Below are positions 41,355-53,302 of a DNA stretch of 64,000 nucleotides, one piece after another (within the stretch, counting starts at the first letter, position 1; the number at the start of each line of letters is the position of its first letter). The translations under genes were made by a program, and so were the position numbers. The stretch comes from Galerina marginata. Lineage: Eukaryota; Basidiomycota; Agaricomycetes; Agaricales; Galerinaceae. The notes beneath the pieces were generated by a model that saw only the letters and a program-made list of their open reading frames with translations, did not search any database and had not been told where the DNA came from. The stretch is taken from assembly GCA_023014335.1 (NCBI GenBank), contig JAECYW010000001.1, positions 372,001-436,000 of the forward strand, in the 5' to 3' direction.

Positions 41355-44300
41355 ATGCCTCCCAAGCCTGGGGACGAGCGCCCGCAAAGTGCCCGTGATA
41401 CGGGCCAGACAAGTCGAAACACCCCCCCGGTCTTTACTGCAGCTCCTGCAGTTGGATCTTCCGGTTCTGCTGCATCTTCTGCAGCCAGAGCTCGCTATAC
41501 CCCCGATGTCCCTGCTCAGGAACGTCGAGGACCTTCCAGGCCGTCCTCTAGGGCGTCCAGTTCTATGGTTCAGCCTTCTGCGCACGGACCACCCCCCTCT
41601 GATTTGGAGATGGCTGACTTTGAGCCGCCCTCCTCAGACGATCAAGATGGCGATGAAGCAGTCACTGAAGGGAGTGTAACTGCGGCATCCATTGCTGTCA
41701 CCATTGAGCGCGCCACTAAGGCTCTCCTTAGGGGGAGACCTAGTGTTGATGCTTCTCTCGCCGGGTCTCGACGACTCGCTTCCGGGGTTGTTGATTTTAT
41801 CGCAGCCCTCAACAATGCCGGGTGGATAGATGTTTCCACTGGCGCCCCCCATGGATTCGTCGGATTATCCGAGGCAATCCTCCCTTTTGTTCAGCTTCCC
41901 CGGGGAATGGACGTCGACGATCAGACGATCTGTCGCCCTGTCGCAGCTGGCCCATCCGCCCCAGCCCTCTTCCCTCCGGAGAGGTCTGGACCCCCCGACG
42001 TTCCCCCTCCTCCCGACAGGAAGGGTAAGGGGAACGCCGACCATCTGAAAGGAGGTCGGAAACCCCAACCGCAGCCGCGGCCTGCAAAGGCCAAGGAGGT
42101 GGTTCCATTTCAGAGGCCTCCCCCGCCGATTCCTCTACATACCAAGCCCGGTAGGGCGCAGAAACCCATTTGTGCGGGCAATGCGGCTGCTGCGGCTAAG
42201 CCAGCTGCTCTGGCGGCTGGTCCCTCCAAGAGGCCGCTCACGCCTTCTGTCCCCCAGGGCAATCCCGCTCCTGCTAAGAAGCAGAAGAAGGAGACCCCTC
42301 TTTTCACCTCATCGGGTCCCTCGCGAAAGCAGGTTCTCGTCGACTTTGCCTTGCCTTCGCCCCCCGTGGTTGAGGGTGATCGTCTCTTGGACATCATCAC
42401 GAGGTCCTTGTCTGCTCACGGTGCCAGCGTCAAAGCTGAGTCCGTCTCTTGGGCCTATTGAGGTTACTCGGTTGCCACCTCCGGCGTTCCTCGCTATAAG
42501 GATATCGACATCATTCGCGGGTGCGTTCATGATTTCTTCCCAGATGATATCGGCGATAAAATCTGGGTTGGCCTCCCGGCCTCGAAGTCTTACCTTCGGG
42601 TGCTCGATGTCCCTACGTACCAGCCCAACCAGGCCGGTCCCACCCACCCAGATCACATAAGGCAGGCGATGTATAAGTCTGCCCTCACTGATCTTCTTCA
42701 TCTTGACGGCCCTGTTTGGCTTGTCCGCAACACCAAGACCAGTACTGCGTACTTGGTCAGAGGCCATTGCTGCGCATGGCAAAAACAAGTTCTTACTTTC
42801 AAGGTGAGTCCAACTATAAATAAAGGCTAAATAAGTAAATAATGCATAGTCCGCTCAAATCTGAAGCTATTAGGATGATCTTATACTCAAAAAAAGCGGA
42901 AAAATGAGGCGGTTCTAACAAGCCTAAAATCTGGCCCTGATTTTTATGAATTTTTTGATACCAAGATCATAAAAATTGGCCCAGTAATGGCTGAGATACA
43001 GAAACCATGCAGGGTCACAGTATGAGTGGGAGAATTTCGAACGATTGCGTTAGGAATGTTTTCTGCCTGCTATGCAGGCCGGAAAACAAGTTCTTTTACT
43101 ATGTAAGAACTTGTAACAAGATTAATTATTAGACTACAATAAGAAACTTGTAACAAGATTAATTTATACATCGCTTAGTTTTTATCAGATTTCCTTGAAA
43201 CAAAGTGTGTAATTATCAGAAAAATCAGGGCTAAAAGATGGTGTCACATGCGTATTGTCACATCTTTATGTGACTTACCAAATGCGGAATATTGTTGAAA
43301 ACACAGTAAATAAACTATATTGAGAGATTTTAAAGGCATTAAAATAAAATAAAAATACTGATAATGTTTTTTTTACCTAAGAGATGGTCTGTGCACACAT
43401 ATCACATGACATATCCCTGAGAATATTTTGGTCCAAGTTGGTGCATAACCAAATCCAAGGCAATTGCACAAAGTCCTGCTGTGAGTTTGATTATGTAAGC
43501 TTCTAGAACATTATTTCCATGTTATTTTGTCATGTTTTGCAATGTTTGGTGTGCCTTTTATGGGTTATCCAGTCAGTTTAACACCAATTTTCGGATTTTC
43601 ACCAAGTTGAGCTGGCTGTTTGCCAGATTTGACACCATGACATCATTGCAAAACATATGTAAATATTTGTACATTATTTTAGATTGGTCTGGGCCACACA
43701 TTTTAGCCTATCTAGCTCACTGAAATCCATTTCAAGTGTAAATTTACACAAATTTGCGCTTTTTGGGTTGTGTGAGCAGGTCGCATGACCTAATCGACCC
43801 TGGATACACATGCCACATGAAAGCCCTGATTTTTATGAATTTTTTGATACCAAGATCATAAAAATTGGCCCAGTAATGGCTGAGATACAGAAACCATGCA
43901 GGGTCACAGTATGAGTGGGAGAATTTCGAACGATTGCGTTAGGAATGTTTTCTGCCTGCTATGCAGGCCGGAAAACAAGTTCTTTTACTATGTAAGAACT
44001 TGTAACTTTAACATCTGGGATTCCAAGATGGGATCTCGTGCCCGGGCGCTCATTGGGCGCTCTTTCATGCTCGGTCCGCACACCTTGATTATCAAGGAGT
44101 CCAACCGTAAAGCCGGCGTTCCCCAATGTCAGCGCTGCTGGCGCTGGGGCCACGCCATCGCGGCGTGCAAGGCTCTGTCCTCACGCTGCCCTATCTGCTC
44201 AGGTCCTCACCTGGAAGAGCATCACCGAGACCATGCGGCTTGCTGCAAGGGCTCTACCAAGAGCAACCCGCCCATCCCTGCCACGCCAGCGGGTGAGCCG

Positions 44301-44480
44301 TGCCCACACCACCACCGCTGCTCCAACTGCAAGAAGGAGCACTCCGCTACCTCGAACAAGTGTTGGTTCTGGGGCCTCCGCTTCGATCGCCCGGCAATTG
44401 ATGCTCTCTATGCACAGGTACGTGAACGCGTTGTCGTTCCTCGTCCGGCTTCCTCCTCTAACCCGTCGTCCCTAGCTTGA
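41355..44480 (+). pseudogene. LINE ORF1 (Gag-like, zinc knuckles), interrupted
   Basis: It starts ATG at 41355 (MPPKPGDERPQS); a second LINE at 63914 also begins MPPK. The N-terminal ~330 residues are Pro/Ala-rich and look disordered. A TGA at 42459 stops the frame after SWAY; the same frame then continues (GYSVATSGVPRYKDIDIIRGC) to 42750, where an ACTTG element enters. Removing 42751-44004 joins the codons for S-T-A-Y-F-N-I exactly. The C-terminal part has CQRCWRWGHAIAAC, a second Cys/His cluster starting CPICSG, and CSNCKKEHSATSNKC, which bind nucleic acid. The ORF ends TGA at 44478-44480. That A is also the first base of the ORF2 ATG. Confidence 0.9.
42751..44004 (+). mobile_element. ACTTG-family insertion in LINE ORF1 (copies I and J, 1254 bp)
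   Basis: A complete 365-bp member (42751-43115) is followed by about 700 bp of AT-rich DNA and then a second copy of the element's 3' half (about 43820-44004) ending in the same hairpin. The outer ends are a normal ACTTG and CTTGTA followed by A, and removing the whole unit restores ORF1 exactly. It may be one element enlarged by a tandem 3' end, or two events. The middle (43116-43820) carries the recurrent AT-rich module near 43165-43225 but no gene. Confidence 0.85.
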
Positions 44481-45469
44481 TGCCAAGGACACCCGACGAG
44501 ATTAGAGTACTTTCGTACAACGTAGCTAAAAATTTGTTAGCCCTCGATGTATGCCTCTCCACGCTCGTTGAAATATACGACGTTATCTTCGTCCAAGAAC
44601 CGCCCTGGCGTATCGTAAGACAAGCTCCCAGCACCATTTTGAAAGAAGGTGATGATGTTATTGGGACTGCAAACCATCCGGATTGGATTCCAATGTTTCA
44701 GCCTTGTAAGCTATATTCATTAATGAAATCATGGTAGTTGCCAGTTAGGGTGAATAAGTCAGGCAGGGTAGGTACCAACTCTGGTAGTTGCCAGTTTCAT
44801 CTATTTACACTAAATAATGCTGCTCATGGCGGGTGGCAGCGAGCTCGACGTTGGGGGCGGGGTTTTTGATGCAGAAAAAGCGCCATCCTATGGGGCCCCA
44901 TGCAAAAAGCCCATCTGGGATGTCGGTCACCCCGTAGGGAGGGCGGGATGGGGCGTAAAAAAAATGTAACGGATGCCAGAAGTCCGCCGGGGTCCTAATT
45001 CCATTTTCGGAAGGGTCCCGCGCTTTTTCGGTTCCTTTTGGATGAGCGATAAAAATAGATTTGGTCAGTTTTCGTTCTATATTCCCTTCATTTTTTCCCT
45101 CCCTCCAGTTCTCAGTACATATTCGTAATGTCCTTGTAAATACGAACAAAATGATATAATTTTTATTACCAAATTTGCCCTGGAAGGGGTCAAACAAATG
45201 AATGATATTTACGGGCACCATAGGATGAGTGTTATAAATAGATTTCTGCGAAATGTCTACCGTTTTTACCCATCCCGAGCTCAGTATGCCTCTCCCTTCA
45301 TTTGTGTAGACACAGCTGTAATCAGGATAAAAATGCGAACCTATCAGTACCAATTTCATGAGTAAATAAACACTGGAAGACCCAGTTATCTCCTCAAGGC
45401 TCTCATTTGTGGTTATAGAGAAAATATCAATATATTAACAAGTGTGCGACGATATTAAATCTACGTATA

Positions 45470-48450
45470 TTATTAAAGTAAGAAGAACGGCGGCGGCGGC
45501 AGCCAACCGCCTGTTCATCTTGCCCAGCCCACTCAGCCCTCTGCATTGTCTCTTTGTGCCCTCGCATTCACGCCGCCGGTTATGACGTTTTCGGTTTGTG
45601 TGGCGTGGTGGACTGTGACCTGGCCGGCAAGCGAGCGCGTCCGCGGACGAAGCTGCGTGGTGGCGAGGGTCGGTGTAACGTCTCCTACGCGTCGTGGCCC
45701 ACATGCGACGTGGAATACGGGCGGGGAGACGTCAACGCGTTGGGAAATGGGGCGGAGCGGAACTCCAAGCGGGGGTAGGGTTGGTGAAGAACGCGAGTGC
45801 CCCCGTATTCGCATTCCTTTCCTTCGTCCGCACTTAGCCGTCCAGGCTGGACAAACGGCAGGTGTGGTGGGTAAGGATGTGCAAGTCGGTGTCGAGCGAC
45901 TGCGAGGCGAGAACGGGAGGGCGGTTATACGGGCGCCAGGTGGGTGAGCGACGGCCATGGGCGTTGACTACCAATGGAAGGGCAGCAGGAGGGCGAGGGC
46001 AGCAAGGCACACCCGTTGGATGCTCCTGCCCCCTGCATTGCAGCCGCTCTGTCTGAGGAGCAGCAGCAGCAGCTCCTCCTAACAGCCACCTCCGTCGCAC
46101 ATCCACTCCCCATCCACCCAACCCTCGTTATCCCCGTCTTCTTCGTCACCCTCGGCCCCCTCCCTCTCGTTGTCGAGGTCGTCGTTGGCGGTGTCTTGCT
46201 GGCATTCATTGTCATCACTGGACCGGCACTCCCCCAAGACGTGGGGATTGACATCGGAAGTGGGAGAGGGGTGGTGCAGGCGACTAGCGGAATTCCCGGG
46301 CTCGAGTATTCGACGCCGGTCGCTCTGCACCTCGGACAGTGGAGGGGGTTGTGCGGTGTTGCCAGGCGGATGGATGTTGACTCGAAGGCCGGTCCTTCGA
46401 AGGTTGGTCGTGGTTGGGTCGAGACGAAGAAAGGGGCGATCGAGGGTGGATTGGCGAGCGGATGGGCGTATTGGAGTCGAAGGCGCCGCGGACGGGTGTG
46501 GCGGGAAGTCGTGGCTGACGGTGCCGCACTCTGAAAGCGCCGGCCCACATGCGCGAGGCGAGGGGCACGCGACGCACGCTCTTGAGGCCTTGAGGGAGGT
46601 GGAGGGAGGCAGTGGTGGTGGTGGTGGTGGTGGTGTGAGAAGCAGAGATCAACATCAACGTTGTTGATCGTCTTTCGGGAAGGCGTGTGATTGGTTGAGG
46701 CAGTCGGGCCGGGTCGCTTCCGATCCGTCTTCAACGTTTCGAACATCGTCGCTCTCATTCCAATGTGTACTCTAGACTCCGGAAATCAGCGGTATATACT
46801 GTAGATGTAGCTTAGAGATTATATCTAGCCTTAAATAAATAAAAAACAAGGAGTACCATCTATTAAACTGAGTGTATATCGAATGTTTGAAAACGACGAA
46901 GAATTTCTTTGATCATTCATGCCTAAATGCCATGAAGTAGAGGTTTGGAAAGTTCAGGATGTATTTTAGCCCTGTAAAGTATCTAGAAGTGTTTAAAACA
47001 ATGTATATTTGCTTTCCAAAACATTTCCTTGAATCTAACGAGGCCTAAAGCGTTTGAATACCATTTGTTAGAGCATTGTTTTGACCGAAAATCACCTCGC
47101 TCTGAGGTGCATGTTCGTATCATACTGTTGAGGAATTAAATTAGCCACCGGACATACGAGAATACCTTATAAAACTAACTTTAAATACAAAATACTACTA
47201 ATGTATAGATGTAGAGTTTGTGTTACCGTCGTCCGAGACGTCTTTGACGACGACGAACCTCGACGGATTGGTCGGCCCGTTCGAGGTAGCCAATCATATC
47301 GATCACCGAAAACGCCGAACGCGAGATCAACCACCATCAACACTGGTTGATCTTGCTCTCCACCACGACTTCCTACATCCCCTCGCTCCCTCCTAGCCCA
47401 CCCCGCCCCTCAAGGCTTCAATGACTCGTTTAGTAAGTGATATTATAGATTTCTATTGCTATATTACTTATTTTTCTTATCTCACAGGTATTTTAATGCA
47501 CGAACAACTTCGTGCCGCGCGTCGCGAGCCCCCCCTCACGTCGAGGGCTGTGGGCCGACGTTCCAACGAATTCGGGTGGGAATCGGATGGGGCATAACGA
47601 GGGGAGACCCTAGAGGGGGAGACCCGCCCGGTACGTCGCGAGACGAGTCAAAATATGACTCGTCTTTGCTTTCCTTTCTTCTCCGCACGCCCCCACCTCA
47701 TTCGCGCCGCGATAGGCTGGTTCGAAGCCCTCTGCCGCTGCCTATGCCGATGTCGATCCCACCTACGGCACCACCTCCCAACACCACCTCCGCCTTTCTT
47801 CCCCTCCTCCTGCTCGTGGCCACGTCACTCGCCCGCTACCTCTCCACCCCTCCACCCTTCCTCGTATCCCAGACGTTGGCCCGTCGATACCGCCAGCACC
47901 GTCATGGCCATCCCAGAGGCCCGTTCGCGATTCGTCCCGCTTACGTAGGTCAAAGCAAACACGAACCGCGAAGAACGAACACGAATGCGACGGCGTTCGC
48001 GTTCGTTCGCCATTCGTGCCCCCCCCCACCTTCTCCCTCACTACCCACTTTCCACTGCCCCATCCGCCGACGTCTCCCAGCCCGCAGTCCACGTCACACG
48101 TGAGTTGCGATGCATGGGAGATGACGTGGATAGGACAAAGTGGAGTACAGGCTGCAGTGCAGCCTGTTTACTTGTCGCTATGCGGCGGCGAGTGTGAGGC
48201 GAGCGAGTTTGGGATAGCGCGAACACCCCAGGAGTTGAAGGAACGCGACTGTGGCAGTGGAATCGCTGTGGGAGGTGGGAGGTGGGAGGCGTCGCGAACG
48301 TCGCAGGGGCCTCGGGTGGCGGAGCGAGATGGGGAGACTGCAGGCGGGTGCAGGTCTCCCTGCGTTATTGAGGCAGGGAAAGGAGACAGCAACCGCCCGT
48401 GCCCCAAGCGTCAACGAGCGTGAATGCAGTTCACGCTCGTTGACGCTTCT
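45470..48450. other. Inverted GC-rich arms inside the 4.5-kb element
   Basis: The two CpG-rich blocks flank an AT-rich centre (46790-47237). Compared head to head they share, for example, GATCAACAACGTTGATGTTG-like against GATCAACCACCATCAACAC, plus GGCCCG and CCAATCA words, at moderate similarity. Many frames are open on both strands, as expected of GC-rich DNA, and none shows a domain. A GTG trinucleotide run lies at about 46613-46635. I treat the blocks as non-coding or captured host DNA, not as genes. Confidence 0.5.
48406..48448. repeat. 18-bp perfect hairpin in the 4.5-kb element
   Basis: Arms AGCGTCAACGAGCGTGAA and TTCACGCTCGTTGACGCT flank TGCAG at the outer edge of the right GC-rich arm. 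No matching hairpin was noticed at the other arm. Confidence 0.7.
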
Positions 48451-50629
48451 CATATACGTACTTTTAATGCTCGATAGTGTACATACAATAAGTAATATAA
48501 TCTAACATTTTCTATATATTCCCCAAAGCGACAGTCTCGAGAAATACCCAGGCTTTCCCCGGTGTATTTGACTACAAAATTGGTACTGCCTGGTCAATAA
48601 TTTAATGCTGAATACAGCTGGGTAAATAAAACGAAAGGGAGCAGTCAGTAGAGCCCAATGTAGGGTAAAAACGGTAGGTTTTCGAAGGATTCTATTTATA
48701 GAGCTCATCCGGCGGGGACTGCATATAGCCATCTCTCGTTATACCCCTTCCCGTGCTCTTCTAGCTCTAAATTTTATATCATTAGATTTGTATGTTTGAG
48801 GAGATTACAACTATGCTTTAATAAATGAGGGGAAACAAAAATTAGAGGCAAAATACCGCGAAAACTGAAAGAATCTATTTTTAACGCGCCTGCTACAGGT
48901 ACCGAAAAGGCGCGCTACGCGTCCAAAAATGGCACGAGGACCCCGGCGGGACTTCTGGCATCCGTTACATTTTTTTTACGCCCCATCCCGCCCTCCCTAC
49001 GGGGTGACCGACATCCCAGATAGGCTTTTTGCATGGGGCCCCATAGGATGGCGCTTTTTCCGCATCAAAAACCCCGCCCCCAACGTCGAGCTCGCTGCCG
49101 CCCGCCATGAGCAGCATAATATAGTATAAGTAGATGAAACTGGTAACTACCAGAGTTGGTACCTACCCTGCCTGACTTATTCACCCTAACTGGTAACTAC
49201 CAAGGTTGAATACTTCAGCCAGTCTATAGAGGTGGATGTTTTGCCCCCAGCCCGCAGGAGTATCCCCCCGTTGTATCGCTTTTGTGAACAAAGGGCTTGG
49301 GCTGCTTTGGCCCTCTCTGCGACGTGATCTTATTGACAGTCGCAATATTGTCCTGCTTTCCCTTTACTCGGGAAAGTAAATCTTTAACATTATGGGTGTT
49401 TACTCAGATGCTGAACATACGGCTATCAAGCTCCTTGCTGAGAAAGCCAACTCTCTCCCGCCTATGGTTTACATGGGCGGGGACTTCAACTGTCACTCTT
49501 CGGAGTGGGATCCTGACTGCTGCTCTCACGGCACGACGGCTATTTCTCTGCTGGACACAGCAGCTTCCCTTGGCCTCGAGTTAGCTATTCCTAGCAACCC
49601 GGGACCGACTTTCATTTCGCACAATCCAGATCTGAGGCCTTCGGTCATTGATCTGGTGTTCGTTCCGCCGGCTCAAGCTGTGTCTCTCACGACATGCCTT
49701 GAACCGGAACTTAAGATGCAATCAGACCATGTGCCGATTAGCACTTTTGTCCCCATCAGATCTTCCCGGCTAGATGCCGGTAAAAGATCGGTACCGCTCG
49801 TCGATCAGCATCAATACCTGACCGGCATTCTTGCGCAGATCTGGGGTCTTCCGATCACAGATCTCACTTCTCCGGAACTCGTTGAGGCCGCGGCTAACAC
49901 CGTTGCTGAGATCTTTGCAGAAGCGTTTAATCGCTTCTCGAAGCCAAAATCTGTCACCTCCCGGTCCTCCTCTTGGTGGACTCCCGAGTGTGCCGAATCC
50001 CTGGCTACTTATCGTGCTTCCCTTTCGAGGCATGATTGGAAGTCTTTCCGCAAACTTTGCAAAGAGGTTAAGCGCAAGTTCTTCGAAGAACGCATCGTCG
50101 ACATTGCATACTCCAACAAACGCCCCTGGGATCTAATGAATTGGACCCAGAAGCGTGTGTTACCCGCCTGCGAGGCTCTCTCTTACCAGGGAGCCCCGTG
50201 CATCTCGCTTGATTCCCTCTGGGACGTCCTTCACGGCACGTATAACTCAGCCTCTGGCCGAGAATATGATCTCTCTCCTTTGGACCAAGTTCCCGCCATG
50301 CCGGTTAGGGATTGGGTTCCTTTTTCCATGTTCGAACTCACGGAGGCTCTCTCCGCGTGCTCGAGCAGATCCGCCCCAGGCCCCGACCACATCAGTTGGG
50401 CACACCTGAAGTGGTTTGTCAAAAAGGAAGGCGGCGCCGCCGACCTCTTCCTCCGGATCGCCAACGGGTGCCTTGAGCACTCGCATTGGCCTTCCGCATT
50501 TAAGGATTTGCTGTCGGTTATCATCCCGAAACCCGGCAAGCCTTCCTATTCCACCCCGAAGTCTTTCAGGCCAATTGTGCTTCTGAATACTTTGGGGAAG
50601 CTTATCGAGAAGATGATCTCGAACCGCAT

Positions 50630-51040
50630 TACAAGTTCTTACGTAGTAAAAGAACTTGTTTTCCGGCCTGCATAGCAGGCAGAAAACATTCCTAACGCAA
50701 TCATTTGAAATTCTCCCACTCATACTGTGACCCTGCATGGTTTCTGTATCTCAGCCATTACTGGGCCAATTTTTATGATCTTGGTATCAAAAAATTCGTA
50801 AAAATCAGGGCCAGATTTTAGGCTTGTTAGAACCGCCTCATTTTTCTGCTTTTTTTGAGTATAAGATCATCCCAATCGGTTCAGATTTGAGCGGACTACC
50901 TATTATTTACTTATTTAACATGTATTTAGATAATAACAAAAACCCCCAAGGTAAGAACTTGTTTTTGCCATGCGCAGCAATGGCCTCTGAACAAGTAAGA
51001 ACTTGTTTTTGCCATGCGCAGCAATGGCCTCTGACCAAGT
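50630..51040 (-). mobile_element. ACTTG-family element K with duplicated 5' end (L)
   Basis: This minus-strand member (50630-50996) of the shorter form is followed by an extra 44-bp copy of the 5' end (50997-51040), so TGCGCAGCAATGGCCTCTGA occurs twice in a row. Removing the whole block 50630-51040 restores LINE ORF2 exactly, so the outer end is the functional one. The tandem 5' ends could arise from a replicative process that passed the end once, or from insertion of one element beside another. Confidence 0.87.
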
Positions 51041-53302
51041 TCAGTTTGACGCTGTCAAATTTGATGTTTTTCATCCAAATCAGGTTGGGGGCGTTTGGCA
51101 GCGCTCCACTGAGGATGCTGGCCTCTACTTAACGCACATCGTGCGCGCTGGGTGGGCTAAGGGACTTAAAACGAGCGTCTTGGCGTTCGATCTGGCCCAA
51201 TTCTTTCCGTCGATAAATCATGACGTTTTATTGGCGGTGCTTGCCAAGCAGGGATTTCCACCGAACGTGGTGAATTTCTTTGCTTCTTACCTTGTTGGCC
51301 GTTCCACGCAGTACGCATAGAACGCCTTCGTTTCTCCGCATCGGTCTGCAGACGTGGGGGTGGGGCAGGGTTCTGCTCTATCACCTGTTCTGTCAGCCCT
51401 TATGCTGGTGCCCATCATGCGCCTCTTCGAGCAGCATCGCGATAAGTGCTGGCTCCTTTCCTATGTCGACGATGGTACACTCATTGTGCAGTCAAAGTTG
51501 CTCAACATAAATTGTTTGCTCCTCAAAAAAGCTTACAAGGTTATTTTCAAATTGTTTACTCAGTTCGCTCTTGTCCTCGAGCACGACAAGTCGGAGATTT
51601 ATCACTTCGACAGGTCGCACTCGGATTACAACCCTTCAATTGATCTGGGCTACGCCCCGTTCACTGGAGCGACTCCCTTGAAGCCCAAGCCGTTCTGGCG
51701 GTACTTGGGTTTCTTTTTTGACTGCAAGCTCACCTTTCACAAGCATGTGCGATTCTACTTGACCAAGGCATTCTCGTCGGTGAAGGCCATGAGAATGCTT
51801 GGCTTGTCCACTCGCGGTTTGGAGCCTACTGAGAAGAGGCTCCTTTACCGATCTTGCGTGGTGCCCATAGCTACTTATGGGTATCGTCTCTGGTTCTTCG
51901 AAGGCGCTCGCTGCAAGGGCGCCTTGAAGCTTTTAGGTCAGATGCAGCGTAAGGCTGCTCTCTGGATTACAGGTGCATTTTCTACGTCCCCCGGTCCCGG
52001 GGTCGAGGCCCTTGCTGGTCTCTTCCCCTTTCATCTTCTCCTTGAGAGGCTTAACTACCGTGCAATTCTGCGCGTCGGTACCCTCTCGGAGACTCATCCC
52101 GTTCGGTCTTTGTTGGCCGGGCACATGTTGGGCAAGGCTACGCCTCACCCCCTCTCCTACCACTCGATGTCCCGCCGTCAAAAGCTGAACACGAAGGGTC
52201 CTATTTTGGAGATCGTCAAGAAACTCCCCATCCTGACCAAGCGTTTGGAGCCTATGGCTTCACATGCCCGGCCAGGCCATCAATTCCGCGATCGTTATTG
52301 GTCGTGGGTCACCTTTGAGGAATCTCTGGCCCCGCTCAACGAGGACAGGGATTTCAATTATTACCTCGACTTCATCTTTGACATGTTTATGTGGGATGAA
52401 GGAGGTGTTTGCATTGGGACGGACGCTAGCGTTTACGTGAACGTCAATCCCAATAGGGCCACTCAGTCCGTCGCGGCTGGGGTCATCTTTTCACAAGGCG
52501 TTGAAGTTGATCGCTTCAGATGGCTTGTGGGTCGTACCACTGCGCCCGACGCGGAAATGTCGGCCATCTGTCGGGCCATCGAGGCTGCCACCAGGCGGCA
52601 ATGCAGGCACGTCGCTATATTCACGGACTCGATTGCTATGGCAAAACAAGCCCTTGATACTTCCTTGCATTCGTCGCAGTCTCACTCACTGCGCGCTTGC
52701 AAACTCCTCGAAACCTGGCTTGAGGCCGATCCTCAACGCTGGATTTCTTTCCACTACGTCCCCACTAATCTCGAGTGGGGCGTCCATCATATGGCTCACC
52801 AGCATGCGCGGGGAGCCGCTCATTTCCCTGTGGACTTCGGTTTGCGGGTCACTTTTGATCGACTTTGCGCAGAAGGCGACACTCACGTGGCGGCACGCTG
52901 GGCCAAGGCTGCTGCTGACCATCCACAACATCTGGGCCGCGATTTCCTCCAGCTTTCGACGCTGGGCAAGAAACCGCGACCCATTCGTCCGGCTACTTGT
53001 AAGGGTGGGCCTTATATTCGTGAATCCGGAGGCGATGCCGCTTCCTTCGCGTGCTTGTGCAGGTGTATACTGAATCATGCGCCAATCGGCTCGTACTACG
53101 ACCGATTTAACATCCAAGAGCCTCATGGCTGTCCCCGCTGCGGCGCTCCTCGTGAGACCCGCTCACACATCCTGAAGTACTGCCCTCGGTACGACAGACA
53201 ATCCCCAACCGATCGTTTACACGGTTTGTTGATGTTTTTGTTGGAGAATCAAGAAGCCTTCTCCTTCGCCCGCCAAGCGGCAGCACCGCAAGGCATTGGG
53301 TA

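Larger units (their letters stand above)
44732..49202. mobile_element. 4.5-kb inverted-repeat element with GC-rich interior, in LINE ORF2
   Basis: The ends TGGTAGTTGCCAGTTAGGG and the complement of CCCTAACTGGTAACTACCA begin ~265-bp inverted repeats (44732-44996 and 48937-49202). The unit TGGTAGTTGCCAGTT occurs twice in the left repeat. The interior has AT-rich shoulders and two GC-rich blocks (about 45470-46790 and 47237-48450) that are diverged inverted versions of each other. No transposase is seen, and no clear target duplication could be found. The superfamily is not assigned. Confidence 0.8.
44480..53302 (+). pseudogene. LINE ORF2: endonuclease, RT, RNase H (interrupted)
   Basis: ORF2 starts at ATG 44480, overlapping the ORF1 stop by one base (TGATG). 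Exons of the split frame are 44480-44731, 49203-50629 and 51041-53302. The APE-type endonuclease shows VLSYNVAK, FVQEPPW, MGGDFNCHSSEWD, IDLVFVP and SDHVPI. RT has PKPGKPSYSTPKSFRPI, LAFDLAQFFPSINHD, GVGQGSALSPVLSAL and the catalytic YVDDGTL. RNase H (about 52400-52800) has GTDAS, AEMSAICRA and FTDS. The C terminus has a CCHC-type cluster (CPRCGAPRETRSHILKYC). Removing 50630-51040 joins N-R-I-Q-F-D in frame. The frame is broken near 49270-49300 and by stops near 49378 and at 51318-51320. The protein is not functional now. Confidence 0.92.

Noticed and set aside
42751..44004. ACTTG elements as spliced introns or introners
   Set aside because: They restore frames when removed, but their edges (ACTTG...TTGTA) lack GT-AG or other splice sites, and the copy in LINE ORF2 lies antisense to the gene.
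45546..48423. Many long overlapping frames in the GC-rich blocks
   Set aside because: They are open on both strands at once, show no domain, and follow from high GC content with few stop codons. They are not called as genes.
48929..49129. 66-codon frame in the TIR of the 4.5-kb element, also present in the left TIR
   Set aside because: The frame is preserved only because the TIRs are similar. Differences are few and include residue changes (G/R, C/R, T/A), so coding cannot be told from repeat identity.
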